DNA of 64,000 nt from JACCVL01 sp963695375 (GTDB taxonomy: Bacteria > Actinomycetota > Actinomycetes > Propionibacteriales > Nocardioidaceae): positions 1,488,001 to 1,552,000 of the forward strand of contig OY968767.1 in the NCBI GenBank assembly GCA_963695375.1. The letters run 5' to 3'. Shown piece by piece: positions 43,570 to 51,541 of this stretch. A program made the position numbers and the translations under genes. Every line of letters begins with the position of its first letter. The first letter of the stretch is position 1. The notes under the pieces were generated by a model, which was not told the origin of the DNA, ran no database searches, and was given only the letters and a program-made list of their open reading frames with translations.

Positions 43570-44610
43570 CGGAGCCGGTTCCGGGCACAGCGCAAGCACC
43601 GTGCCCGGAGCACGATCGGCGGTGACCAGCGCGATCCGATCCGCCCAGGCCAGCGCCCGCAGCCGCTCCCCGACCGCACCGGCGGCGAGCAGCACCTCGG
43701 GGTCCCGGGCCCCGCGGCCCTGGGCCGGTCGCACGGTCGCGGTCGGCGGCGGGCCCTCGGTGACGGAGACCTCGACCGCGGCCAGCCCCATTCCGGCCGC
43801 GCCGGCGAGCTCCCGCAGCCGGTCGCCCCGCAGTCCCTCCGCTGCCCCGGCGGCGAAGCCGGAGGCATCGCCGGGACCGCGCCGCGTCGCCGCGTGCACG
43901 GCCTCGCGGCTCCCGAGACCGAACAGGTCCTCGGCGTCGGACCGGACCAGTGCGGCGGCGCCGGGGCCCTCCTCGCCGACGGGCAGCACGTGCGCCGCCA
44001 GTCCGGACAGCACCGCGACCGGTGTCCGGGCCGCCTTGGCCAGCACCAGCTCCGCGGCACCGGCCGCCTCGTCGGCGATGGCGGGGGCGGTCACCGCCAG
44101 CGGCCGGCCCCAGCCGTCGCGGTGGCCGGCCAGGTCGAGCAGCGGGGCGAGACCGGCGCAGCCGACCGCGATGTCGGTCTGGCCGATCCGCCAGGGCCGG
44201 CCCGCGGTGTCGGTCACCAGGACGGCCACGTTGCGGCCGGTCCGCCGCAGCAGGTCCGCCCGGAGCCGGCGGGCGGACCCGTCCGGGTCGGTGGGCAGCG
44301 GGACCACGGTGCCCGGCGCGGTGTTCGACTCGTCGACGCCGGCTGCCGCGAGCACCAGGCCGTGCCGGGTGCGCACGATCCGGAGCGGACCTCGCGCGGC
44401 CACCACCCGGGCGGTCTCGTCGGCGACCACCTCCTCCCGCGGGACGGCGCGGGTGCGGCCCTCGGCCTTGGCCACCGCCTTGCTCGACACCACGACGACG
44501 TCGCCGTCGGCGGGCTCGCCCGCGGCGACGAGGCCGGCCAGGTCGGCGCCGGCGACCAGGTCGGGCAGGCCGGCTACCGCGCGCACCGTCAACCGGCGGA
44601 CCGGCGTCAT
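43567..44610 (-). CDS. fbiB: coenzyme F420:L-glutamate ligase without nitroreductase domain
   Basis: 347 residues. The N-terminal ~245 residues form the CofE ligase domain: DVVVVSSKAVAKAEGRTRAV, VLVTDTAGRPWRIGQTDIAVGC, APAIADEAAGAAELVLAKAA. It adds glutamates to F420-0. In M. tuberculosis FbiB the C-terminal ~200 residues are an FMN nitroreductase that reduces dehydro-F420-0. Here only ~100 residues follow (AEDLFGLGSREAVHAATRR, then an Ala/Val-rich segment), with no nitroreductase signature. That reduction must be done elsewhere. The start ATG overlaps the fbiA stop (44607-44610). Confidence 0.88.
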   Translation of the reverse strand: MTPVRRLTVRAVAGLPDLVAGADLAGLVAAGEPADGDVVVVSSKAVAKAEGRTRAVPREEVVADETARVVAARGPLRIVRTRHGLVLAAAGVDESNTAPGTVVPLPTDPDGSARRLRADLLRRTGRNVAVLVTDTAGRPWRIGQTDIAVGCAGLAPLLDLAGHRDGWGRPLAVTAPAIADEAAGAAELVLAKAARTPVAVLSGLAAHVLPVGEEGPGAAALVRSDAEDLFGLGSREAVHAATRRGPGDASGFAAGAAEGLRGDRLRELAGAAGMGLAAVEVSVTEGPPPTATVRPAQGRGARDPEVLLAAGAVGERLRALAWADRIALVTADRAPGTVLALCPEPAP

Positions 44611-45581
44611 CGCCCGGCCAGGTCGAGCGCCGCGCGGGCGATGGCCGCGGTCGCGTCGAGGTCTCGCATCAGCAGCGGCACCGCGCGGCAGCGGATGCCG
44701 GCCGCCTGCACCGCGGCTGTCCTGCCGGCGTCCACCGTGTCCACCAGCCAGCCGTCCAGCAGGCCGCCTGCGCTGCGCGCCCCGTACCGGGCGGCGACGG
44801 CATCCGCCGAGACCTCGACGCCGAGCGCACGAAGCAGCGGGTCGGCCATCCCGCGGACCGCCGCGCCGCCCACGATGGGGGAGACGCCGACCACCGGGGC
44901 GGGGGTCGTCCGGACCGCCTCGCCGATGCCGGGCACCCCGAGCACCGTGCCGACCGACACCACCGGGTTGGAGGGCGGGAGCAGCAGCACGTCGCAGTCC
45001 GCGATCGCCTCGAGCACCCCGGGCGCGGGGCCCGCCTGCTGCTGGCCGACCACCACCACGTCGTGGGTCGGGACGTCCGCGCGCAGCCGCACCCAGTACT
45101 CCTGGAAGTGCACCGCCCGCCGGCCGGTGCCGTCGTCGATGACGACGTGCGTCTCCACCCGGTCGTCGGACATCGGCAGCAGTCGCACCGAGGGCCGCAG
45201 CGCGGCCAGCCAGCGCGCCGACAGGGCGGTGGTGACGGTGGACAGCGAGTAGCCCGCGGTCAGCATCTGGGTGCGGACCAGGTGCGTCGCCAGGTCGCGG
45301 TCACCGAGCCCGAACCAGGTCGGCTCGACTCCGTAGGCCGCCAGCTCCTCCTTCGCCCGCCAGCTCTCGTCCTGGCGGCCCCAGCCGCGCTCGTCGTCGA
45401 TCCCGCCGCCGAGGGTGTACATCACCGTGTCCAGGTCGGGACAGACCTTCAGCCCGAACAGCCAGATGTCGTCGGCGGTGTTCCCCACCACCGCGACCTC
45501 GTCGTCCGGCCCGAGCACGTGCAGCAGGCCGCGGAGGAAGCGGGCGCCGCCGATCCCTCCCGACACAGCAGTCACCCGCAT
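44607..45581 (-). CDS. fbiA: phosphoenolpyruvate/2-phospholactate transferase of F420 biosynthesis
   Basis: 324 residues, CofD family. VTAVSGGIGGARFLRGLL and NTADDIWLFGLKVCPDLDT, then YTLGGGIDDERGWG, are the binding residues for Fo and the GDP-linked substrate. It forms dehydro-F420-0 from Fo and an activated PEP, the step before FbiB. The ATG at 45581 is preceded by no clear ribosome site. It is the first gene of the fbiA-fbiB unit, divergent from whiB across about 200 bases. The same pairing with whiB2 occurs in mycobacteria. Confidence 0.95.
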   Translation of the reverse strand: MRVTAVSGGIGGARFLRGLLHVLGPDDEVAVVGNTADDIWLFGLKVCPDLDTVMYTLGGGIDDERGWGRQDESWRAKEELAAYGVEPTWFGLGDRDLATHLVRTQMLTAGYSLSTVTTALSARWLAALRPSVRLLPMSDDRVETHVVIDDGTGRRAVHFQEYWVRLRADVPTHDVVVVGQQQAGPAPGVLEAIADCDVLLLPPSNPVVSVGTVLGVPGIGEAVRTTPAPVVGVSPIVGGAAVRGMADPLLRALGVEVSADAVAARYGARSAGGLLDGWLVDTVDAGRTAAVQAAGIRCRAVPLLMRDLDATAAIARAALDLAGR

Positions 45582-45644
45582 GGTCGGCAAGTGTGGCAGC
45601 GCCGACCCGGCATGGGCCGATCGGTCCCAATACCAGGCATTGGC

Positions 45645-45674
45645 TTGACTTTCGTGGATTGACAGGCATGTAAT
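45645..45674 (+). promoter_or_regulatory. sigma-70-type promoter of whiB
   Basis: TTGACT (45645-45650) and TGTAAT (45669-45674) are separated by 18 bases, a good -35/-10 pair. Transcription would start near 45681, giving a leader of about 100 bases before GTG 45783, longer than most in this window. Confidence 0.55.
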
Positions 45675-45687
45675 TCCACACGTGTCA
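45660..45687. promoter_or_regulatory. overlapping inverted repeats over the whiB promoter
   Basis: TGACA (45660-45664) is inverted as TGTCA (45683-45687), and the palindrome ACACGTGT sits at 45678-45685. A wider GTGGA/TCCAC pair (45654-45658, 45675-45679) overlaps them. The -10 and start region lies inside, so a repressor or regulator site is plausible. Confidence 0.4.
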
Positions 45688-45782
45688 TTCGGATGCCGCG
45701 ACCGGGGCCCGCGACCCCGTGCCGGCAGTCGTTTCCGAGCCGGGCACACGACGCGCGGTACCAGGGTCGAAGGAGGCAGACC

Positions 45783-46040
45783 GTGCCGGACTTCCTAGTG
45801 CTCGACGGCGAGGCAGAGGCCGAGCCGGACTGGCAGGAGCGGGCGCTGTGCGCCCAGACGGATCCCGAGGCGTTCTTCCCGGAGAAGGGCGGCTCCACCC
45901 GAGAGGCCAAGCGGGTCTGCCTCACGTGCGACGTCCAGGCGGACTGCCTGGAGTACGCGCTGGAGCACGACGAGCGCTTCGGCATCTGGGGCGGGCTGTC
46001 CGAGCGGGAGCGGCGCAAGCTGAAGAAGCGCGCCGTCTGA
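45783..46040 (+). CDS. whiB2: WhiB-family iron-sulfur regulator (WhiB2-like)
   Basis: 85 residues. The four cluster ligands are Cys23, Cys46, Cys49 and Cys55 in the spacing C-x22-C-x2-C-x5-C, followed by FGIWGGLSERERRKLKKRAV with the G[IV]WGG turn and basic DNA-contacting tail. WhiB2 controls cell division and septation in actinomycetes. AGGAGG lies 6 bases before GTG 45783, and the promoter carries inverted repeats. Neighbouring fbiA matches the mycobacterial whiB2 location. A [4Fe-4S] cluster is expected. Confidence 0.93.
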   Translation: MPDFLVLDGEAEAEPDWQERALCAQTDPEAFFPEKGGSTREAKRVCLTCDVQADCLEYALEHDERFGIWGGLSERERRKLKKRAV

Positions 46041-46079
46041 GCCGTCCCCGGGGGCGGGCCGGTGGGAGCGGGCGGTGGC

Positions 46080-46085
46080 TACAGT
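46080..46085 (+). promoter_or_regulatory. candidate -10 box before the large GT2 gene
   Basis: TACAGT matches TANNNT and would give a leader of about 39 bases, with a weak AAGG before the ATG at 46131. Confidence 0.35.
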
Positions 46086-46130
46086 GAGCCGGTCCATCGG
46101 TCGCTGACCGCCTGCTCCACCCGGTGAAGG

Positions 46131-49100
46131 ATGCCCGTGGTCCCTGCGACGAGTGCCGCCTCGCCGCACGTCACCGCCGTGTTGGTGAGCCACGACGGTG
46201 CCCGCTGGCTGCCCCAGGCGCTTGATGCGCTCGGCGCGCAGACCCGGCTGCCGGACGCGCTGGTCGCGGTCGACACCGGCAGCACCGACGACTCGGTTCG
46301 CCTGCTCGAAGCGGCCCTCGGTGCCGACGCCGTCACCAGCGCGCCGGTCGACGCCGGCTTCGGCGCAGCCGTGTGGACCGGCTTGGAGGTGCTGGCCGGC
46401 CGGACGCCGCCGCCGCCGGACGACGGCTGGGTCTGGCTGCTGCACGACGACTGCGCGCCGGCTCCGGACGCGCTGGAGCGGCTGCTGGACGCCGCCACCG
46501 AGCAGGCCGACATCGGCGTCGCCGGGCCGAAGGTGCGGGAGTGGCCGTCACTGCGCCGGCTGCTCGAGGTGGGGGTGTCGATCACCGGGACGGGTCGCCG
46601 GGAGACCGGGCTCGAGCGCGGTGAGCCGGACCAGGGCCAGCACGACGACGCCCGGGACGTCCTCGCGGTGGGCACCGCCGGAATGCTGATCCGACGCCGG
46701 GTGTGGGACGAGCTCGGTGGCCTCGACCCGGGACTGCCGTTGTTCGGCGACGACCTCGACCTCGGCTGGCGGGTCGCGCGCGCCGGTCTGCGGGTCCGAG
46801 TCGTGCCGGAGGCGGTGCTGTTCCACGCCGAGGCGGCGACCCGGGGGCTGCGGTCCGGCGGGGCCCTGGCCGCCACGGTGCGCCGCGAGCAGCGCCGGGC
46901 GGCGCTGTTCGTCCTGCTCGCGAACTGCCGCTCCCGGGCGCTGCTCCCGCAGTACGTCCGGCTGCTCACCGGCTCGCTGCTGCGCGCGGTCGGGCTGCTG
47001 CTGCTGAAGGCCCCCCGCGACGCGCTCGACGAGGTGGCCGCCGCGGCCGCCGTCCTCGGCCGGCCGCGGGTGCTGGCCGCGGGCCGGCGCGAGCGGCGGC
47101 GGACCGCCCGGGTGGCTCCCGCCGCGGTCCGCCCGCTGCTCCCGTCGCCGCTGCGGCCGTACCGAGACGGCGCCGCCGTCGTGCTGGAGGTGGGAGGTGG
47201 CGTCCTGGCCACCGCCCCGGCGGCGATCCCCCGGGCGGTCGCCGAGCCCGGCCCGGTCGCCGACGAGGCCGAGGAGCTGCCACCCGAGCCGGGCCCCCTT
47301 GCCCGGGTGCTGGCCCGGCCGTGGGCGACGGCGGTGCTGCTGCTCGCGGTGCTGTCCCTGCTGGCCGCGCGCGGCGTGCTGACCGGAGGAGAACTGCAGG
47401 GCGGCGCGCTGCTGCCCGCGCCGGAGGGGATCGCCGACTGGTGGGCGGCCTACACCGCGGGGTGGCACCCGGTGGGTGTCGGTTCCACGGTGCCCGCGCC
47501 GCCGTACGTCCTGCTGCTCGGCGTCGCCGGGGTCGGCACGCTCGGGGACGCGGGCCTGCTGGTGTCGGTGCTGCTGCTCGGCAGCCCGGTGCTGGCGGCG
47601 CTGGCCGCGCACCGGCTGCTCCGGCGGGTGGGTGCCGGGCCGTTCGCCGCGATCTGGGCGGCGACCGCCTACGGCGTGCTGCCGCTCGCGACCGGGGCGG
47701 TCGCGCAGGGCCGGCTCGGCACCGTGCTCGGAACCGTGCTGCTCCCGCTGACGGCCGCTGCCGTCGTGTCCCTGACCGAGCAGGTCCCGCCGCTGCAGCG
47801 CTGGATCCGGCGCGCCCGAGCCGGTCTGGCCGCGTCCGCGCTGGTGGCGGTGGTCCCGGTCGCGCTGCCGATGCTCGCGGTGGCCGCGCTCGTCCTGGTG
47901 CTGCTCGCCGCCGTCTCTGACCGGAGGTCGGTGCCCGCCGCGGCCGTCTCGGCAGTCGTCGTGCTGGCCGTCCCCTGGCTGCTCGGACCGTGGTGGCTGC
48001 TCCGCCGGGTCCGCGACCCCGGCCGGTGGTGGGAGGAGGCCGGACTGCCCGACGCCGACGTCGGCGCCCTCGACCCGGGGGCGTTGGAGGTGGCGCTCGG
48101 TGCGCCGGGTGGTCCGGGCGCCTCGCCCGCCTGGCTGGGAGCCGGGGTGCTGGTCGCCGGCGTGCTGGCGCTGGCCCGTGCCGACCGGCGCCGGCAGGTC
48201 GTCGCGGCGTGGACGGTGTCCGCCGGCGCACTGCTGGCCGCCGCCGTCGGCGTCGCCGCCGACCCGGGCGGCTGGGGGGACGACGCGGTGACCACCGTCT
48301 GGGTCGGCTTCCCGCTCGTGCTGTGGACAGGCGGGTTGCTGGTCGCGGCGGCGGTCGCGGCGCACGACCTGCCGGCGGTGCTGACCGGACGCAGCTTCGG
48401 CTGGCAGCAGCCGGTCGTCCTGCTCGTCGCGACGGCCGCCGTGGCCGGGCCGCTCGCGGCCCTGGCCTGGCAGGTCCTGCCGGGTGTCGACGGACCGCTG
48501 CGACGCGACGCGCCCACCGCCGTCCCCGCCTACATGACCGAGGACGCGCGCACCGGGGCGCACCCGTCGGCGCTCGTCCTCGCCACCGACGGCGGTGAGG
48601 TGGCGACGACCCTGGTGCGGGCGGACGGCTGGCGGCTGGGTGAGGAGCCGATGCGCGCCGCGGCGGCGGCGCCCCGGTTGGTCGACGCCCTCTCGGGGCT
48701 GCTGGCGGCGCCTCGCGAGCAGGACCTGGCAACGGTGGCCGCGTTCGGCGTCGGCTACGTCTACCTCCCCGCTCCGGTGGACCCGGACCTCGCCGGCGCG
48801 CTGGACAGTGCCCCCGGCCTGGTCCGGGCCGGGGCACCGGTCGGCGACCGCGCCTGGCGGCTCGACTCGCCCGGCGGAGCGCTGAGTGCCGGTGGCACCG
48901 CCCTGCCGGTGGAGGCCGCCGGCACGGACGGCGGACCGCCCTGGCGGACCGCGCTGCCGACCGGTGCCGGTGGCCCGCTCACGGTCGCCGCGCTGCCCGA
49001 CCCGGCCTGGTCCGCCCGCGTCGACGGGCAAAGTCTGGCCGAGACCGAAGTGCTCGGCGACGCGGTGCAGGGCTTCGACCTGGCCGGCTCCGGTGCCGGG

Positions 49101-49208
49101 CTGGAGGTGCAGTACGAGGACCGCCGCGGGTGGCTGGTCGCCGGCCAGCTCGTGGGCCTCGGGCTGCTGGTGGTCCTCGCCGCTCCGACCCGCCGGAGGT
49201 CGCCGTGA
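46131..49208 (+). CDS. very large membrane family 2 glycosyltransferase
   Basis: 1025 residues. An N-terminal GT2 domain (about 1-280) shows VTAVLVSHDGARWLPQAL, VAVDTGSTDDSVRLL, WLLHDDCAPAPDALER and FGDDLDLGWRVARAG. From about 285 to 810 there are many membrane helices (roughly a dozen), then an extracytoplasmic C-terminal region. Such fusions of a GT2 to a GT-C-like membrane portion occur in actinobacterial envelope assembly. Glycan and linkage unknown. It has a GTGA overlap with the DUF5719 gene, so the two are co-translated; synteny downstream of whiB supports a wall role. Confidence 0.8.
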   Translation: MPVVPATSAASPHVTAVLVSHDGARWLPQALDALGAQTRLPDALVAVDTGSTDDSVRLLEAALGADAVTSAPVDAGFGAAVWTGLEVLAGRTPPPPDDGWVWLLHDDCAPAPDALERLLDAATEQADIGVAGPKVREWPSLRRLLEVGVSITGTGRRETGLERGEPDQGQHDDARDVLAVGTAGMLIRRRVWDELGGLDPGLPLFGDDLDLGWRVARAGLRVRVVPEAVLFHAEAATRGLRSGGALAATVRREQRRAALFVLLANCRSRALLPQYVRLLTGSLLRAVGLLLLKAPRDALDEVAAAAAVLGRPRVLAAGRRERRRTARVAPAAVRPLLPSPLRPYRDGAAVVLEVGGGVLATAPAAIPRAVAEPGPVADEAEELPPEPGPLARVLARPWATAVLLLAVLSLLAARGVLTGGELQGGALLPAPEGIADWWAAYTAGWHPVGVGSTVPAPPYVLLLGVAGVGTLGDAGLLVSVLLLGSPVLAALAAHRLLRRVGAGPFAAIWAATAYGVLPLATGAVAQGRLGTVLGTVLLPLTAAAVVSLTEQVPPLQRWIRRARAGLAASALVAVVPVALPMLAVAALVLVLLAAVSDRRSVPAAAVSAVVVLAVPWLLGPWWLLRRVRDPGRWWEEAGLPDADVGALDPGALEVALGAPGGPGASPAWLGAGVLVAGVLALARADRRRQVVAAWTVSAGALLAAAVGVAADPGGWGDDAVTTVWVGFPLVLWTGGLLVAAAVAAHDLPAVLTGRSFGWQQPVVLLVATAAVAGPLAALAWQVLPGVDGPLRRDAPTAVPAYMTEDARTGAHPSALVLATDGGEVATTLVRADGWRLGEEPMRAAAAAPRLVDALSGLLAAPREQDLATVAAFGVGYVYLPAPVDPDLAGALDSAPGLVRAGAPVGDRAWRLDSPGGALSAGGTALPVEAAGTDGGPPWRTALPTGAGGPLTVAALPDPAWSARVDGQSLAETEVLGDAVQGFDLAGSGAGLEVQYEDRRGWLVAGQLVGLGLLVVLAAPTRRRSP

Positions 49209-50698
49209 CGGCGCGCGAGGCGACCCGCCCGGTCGCGCTCATGCTGGCCGCGCTGGTGGTCGTGCTGCTGGTCGCGCTGGCCCTCGGGGTGGTGGCGGCG
49301 CGGGCACCGGACAGCGCCGGCCAGCCCGCCGAGTCGGCCACCATCCCGGTGCAGCAACGCACGCTGAGCTGTCTCGCGCTGCCGGACGGCGCGCGGTCCC
49401 GCGTGCTCGCGGTCGGCGCCCCGGACCTGCCCGCCGCCGGTGCCGAGGCGGGGCGAGCGACGGTGCGCGGACCGGGGATCCGCCTGGACGAGCCCGGCGG
49501 CTGGGCGGTGCTCGACCGGCCCGGGGCCGGCCGCGCGGGGCCGCCGCTGGTCCAGCTCGCCGCCGCCGGCGCCGCCGCCCCGACGGTGTCCGCCGTCGAG
49601 GCGAGCCTGGCCCTGGACGGGTCCGGCGGGGGACTCGCCGTGCAGCGCTGCGCGGAGCCGGCCCGCCGGTGGTGGTTCGTCGGCGCCGGGAGCACCCCGT
49701 CGCGGGACGGCACCCTGCTGCTGTCCGCACCGGCCGGCACCGATGCCGTCGTCGACGTGGTGCTGCGCGGACCCGAGGGGGTGCTGCCCGCCGTGCGCAC
49801 CGAGGACCTCCGCGTCGACGCCGGCGACGTCGTCGCCCTGACCTTGAGCGACGTCGTCGCCGGCACCGACGACGTGGCGGTCGAGGTCGAGGCCAGCCAG
49901 GGCCGGGTGGTGGCGGCGCTGGCCGACACCTGGGGTGGTGGGTTGAGGCCTCAGGGCACCGACTGGCTGCCCGCCGCTGCCGCGCCGGCCCGCACCGTGC
50001 TGGTGCCGGGGATCGTCAGCACCGGGACCGCACCGCTGCTCGTCGTGGCCAACCCGCAGGAGCAGTCCGTCGTGGCCCGCCCCGCGCTGGTGACCGGGAA
50101 CGGCCGGGCGTCGGTGCCGGGGGCCGAGTCGGTGCAGGTGCCGGCGGGCGGCGTCGCCACCGTGCCGCTCCCCAGGCGGGTCGACCCCGGCACCAGCGTC
50201 GAGCTCCGTGCCGACGGCCCCGTCACCGCCGCGGTCCGGCTGGACGACGGCTCCGACGTCGGGCTTCCCGCCGGTGCCCCTCCGCTGGCGGGCGTCGCGG
50301 CCGTGCCGCTCGGCCTGGGCGCCGTGCCGGCGGCACCGACCCTGACGCTGGCCGCGGTGCTGGTCGACCCGGACACGCGCGCGGTGCGGTCACGGTCGGT
50401 GCGGCTCGGCGGCTTCACCGAGGACGGGCAGCAGCTCGGTGCCGGCCGGGTCGAGGTGCCGGCGGGCACGTCGCTGGAGCTCGACCCGGGTCGCGCGCTC
50501 GACCTGCCCCGCGGCCGGCTTCGCGACCTGGCGTACCTGCTGGTCGAGCCCGGTGCTGCCGGTGCGGCCGCCGTGCCGCTGGTGGGGGCGGTGACGCTGC
50601 GCGGGCCGGCCGGGCTGGCGGTGCTGCCGTTGCAGGCACTGGTCACCGAGGTCACGATCCCCGCGCTGGTGCCGAGGGTGGTCCCGCCGGGGACCTGA
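49205..50698 (+). CDS. DUF5719 family exported protein
   Basis: 497 residues with an N-terminal membrane anchor (about 10-34, VALMLAALVVVLLVALALGVV) and an extracytoplasmic portion rich in Ala, Val and Gly that reads as repeated beta-sandwich-like segments (for example PVTAAVRLDDGSDVG and PALVTGNGRASVPGAESV). I see no catalytic motif. The family typically follows a large GT2 gene in actinobacteria and is of unknown function. Starts in a GTGA overlap with the GT2 stop (49205-49208). A 10-bp hairpin follows its stop. Confidence 0.75.
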   Translation: MTAREATRPVALMLAALVVVLLVALALGVVAARAPDSAGQPAESATIPVQQRTLSCLALPDGARSRVLAVGAPDLPAAGAEAGRATVRGPGIRLDEPGGWAVLDRPGAGRAGPPLVQLAAAGAAAPTVSAVEASLALDGSGGGLAVQRCAEPARRWWFVGAGSTPSRDGTLLLSAPAGTDAVVDVVLRGPEGVLPAVRTEDLRVDAGDVVALTLSDVVAGTDDVAVEVEASQGRVVAALADTWGGGLRPQGTDWLPAAAAPARTVLVPGIVSTGTAPLLVVANPQEQSVVARPALVTGNGRASVPGAESVQVPAGGVATVPLPRRVDPGTSVELRADGPVTAAVRLDDGSDVGLPAGAPPLAGVAAVPLGLGAVPAAPTLTLAAVLVDPDTRAVRSRSVRLGGFTEDGQQLGAGRVEVPAGTSLELDPGRALDLPRGRLRDLAYLLVEPGAAGAAAVPLVGAVTLRGPAGLAVLPLQALVTEVTIPALVPRVVPPGT

Positions 50699-50699
50699 C

Positions 50700-50720
50700 C
50701 GGCTGGGCTCAGCCCAGCCG
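50700..50720. terminator. hairpin between DUF5719 and the convergent minizincin
   Basis: CGGCTGGGCT (50700-50709) pairs with AGCCCAGCCG (50711-50720) around one base. It starts two bases after the DUF5719 stop and overlaps the minizincin stop, so it could terminate both. Confidence 0.6.
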
Positions 50721-51143
50721 CGGGTCGAGCGTGTCGGGGTCGCGGCCGAGCAGCTCGGCGACCTCCTCGACGAGCAGGTCCAGCACCAGGCCGGCGGTCT
50801 CGACCCGGCCGCGGACCCGGCCCGCCACCGGCAGCCGGTAGACGACCACGGTCGCCGGAGTCCGGGCGGTGGCCGGCAGCCGGGTGCTCAGCGGCACCTC
50901 CTGGTCCCAGTCGTCGGGCAGCAGCGGCGTCTCCTCCACCCCCACGTGCACTCGGTCGAGATCGGCCCCCACGTGCCGTCGGAGCCGGTCGACCGCCGCG
51001 GTGACGCAGTCGTCGAAGGTGTCCGCCGGCGTCGGGCCCGGCGGGGTGCCGGCGGGGGTCAGGGGTCCGGGCAGGGAGCGCGGGCCGCGGGCCCCGCGCC
51101 CCCGCCGGTCTCGCCGTGCGGAGGCGGAGCGTGGCGCGGACAC
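50709..51143 (-). CDS. minizincin-like protein lacking the HExxH motif
   Basis: 144 residues. The C-terminal two-thirds resemble DUF1025 minizincins (VGVEETPLLPDDWDQEVPLSTRLP, VVYRLPVAGRV). The place for the zinc motif HEIAHHFG reads VEEVAELLGRDPDTLDP, with neither His, so zinc peptidase activity is unlikely. The N-terminus is a basic Arg/Ala region of about 40 residues. A homologue sits next to whiB2 and DUF3499 in mycobacteria (Rv3259-like). Start ATG 51143 has no strong ribosome site. Divergent from DUF3499, 30 bases apart. Confidence 0.75.
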   Translation of the reverse strand: MSAPRSASARRDRRGRGARGPRSLPGPLTPAGTPPGPTPADTFDDCVTAAVDRLRRHVGADLDRVHVGVEETPLLPDDWDQEVPLSTRLPATARTPATVVVYRLPVAGRVRGRVETAGLVLDLLVEEVAELLGRDPDTLDPRLG

Positions 51144-51161
51144 GGGCGGAGCCTAGGGGGG

Positions 51162-51167
51162 TACGGT
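51162..51167 (+). promoter_or_regulatory. leaderless -10 box for DUF3499
   Basis: TACGGT ends six bases before GTG 51174. The bases between (CTGCTC) give no ribosome site. Confidence 0.5.
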
Positions 51168-51173
51168 CTGCTC

Positions 51174-51536
51174 GTGAGTTCCACCCGCCGCTGCTCGCGG
51201 ACCGCGTGCACCCGGGCCGCCGTGGCCACGCTCACCTATGTCTACGGCGACCAGACGGCGGTGCTCGGCCCGCTCGCGACCTTCGCCGAGCCGCACAGCT
51301 ACGACCTGTGCGTGCCGCACGCGGAGACGCTGTCCGCCCCGCGGGGGTGGGAGGTCGTCCGGTTGGCGCCCGACCCCGCGGCCGGGGGACCGAGCGACGA
51401 CGACCTGCTGGCCCTCGCCGACGCGGTCCGCGAGGCAGCACGGCCGCTCGAGGGGACCACGTCGGAGCCGACCGGCGCCGCGGTCGAGGTCGGCCGCCGC
51501 GGCCACCTGCGGGTGCTGCGCTCCCGAGCCGACTGA
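51174..51536 (+). CDS. DUF3499 family protein
   Basis: 120 residues. TRRCSRTACTRAAVATLTY has Cys7 and Cys12, and YDLCVPHAE carries Cys46 and His49, forming a probable zinc-binding knuckle. The C-terminus is Asp/Glu/Ala-rich. Function unknown; it is a marker gene of actinobacteria and lies between the minizincin and the phosphomannomutase gene in mycobacteria (Rv3258c). Start GTG 51174 follows TACGGT by six bases; longer reading frames run through the divergent promoter. Convergent with the HAD gene, five bases apart. Confidence 0.85.
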   Translation: MSSTRRCSRTACTRAAVATLTYVYGDQTAVLGPLATFAEPHSYDLCVPHAETLSAPRGWEVVRLAPDPAAGGPSDDDLLALADAVREAARPLEGTTSEPTGAAVEVGRRGHLRVLRSRAD

Positions 51537-51541
51537 CCCGC

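Noticed and set aside
45659..45687. Second whiB promoter using TTGACA as -35
   Set aside because: No acceptable -10 occurs 16-19 bases downstream; TTGACT/TGTAAT fits better.
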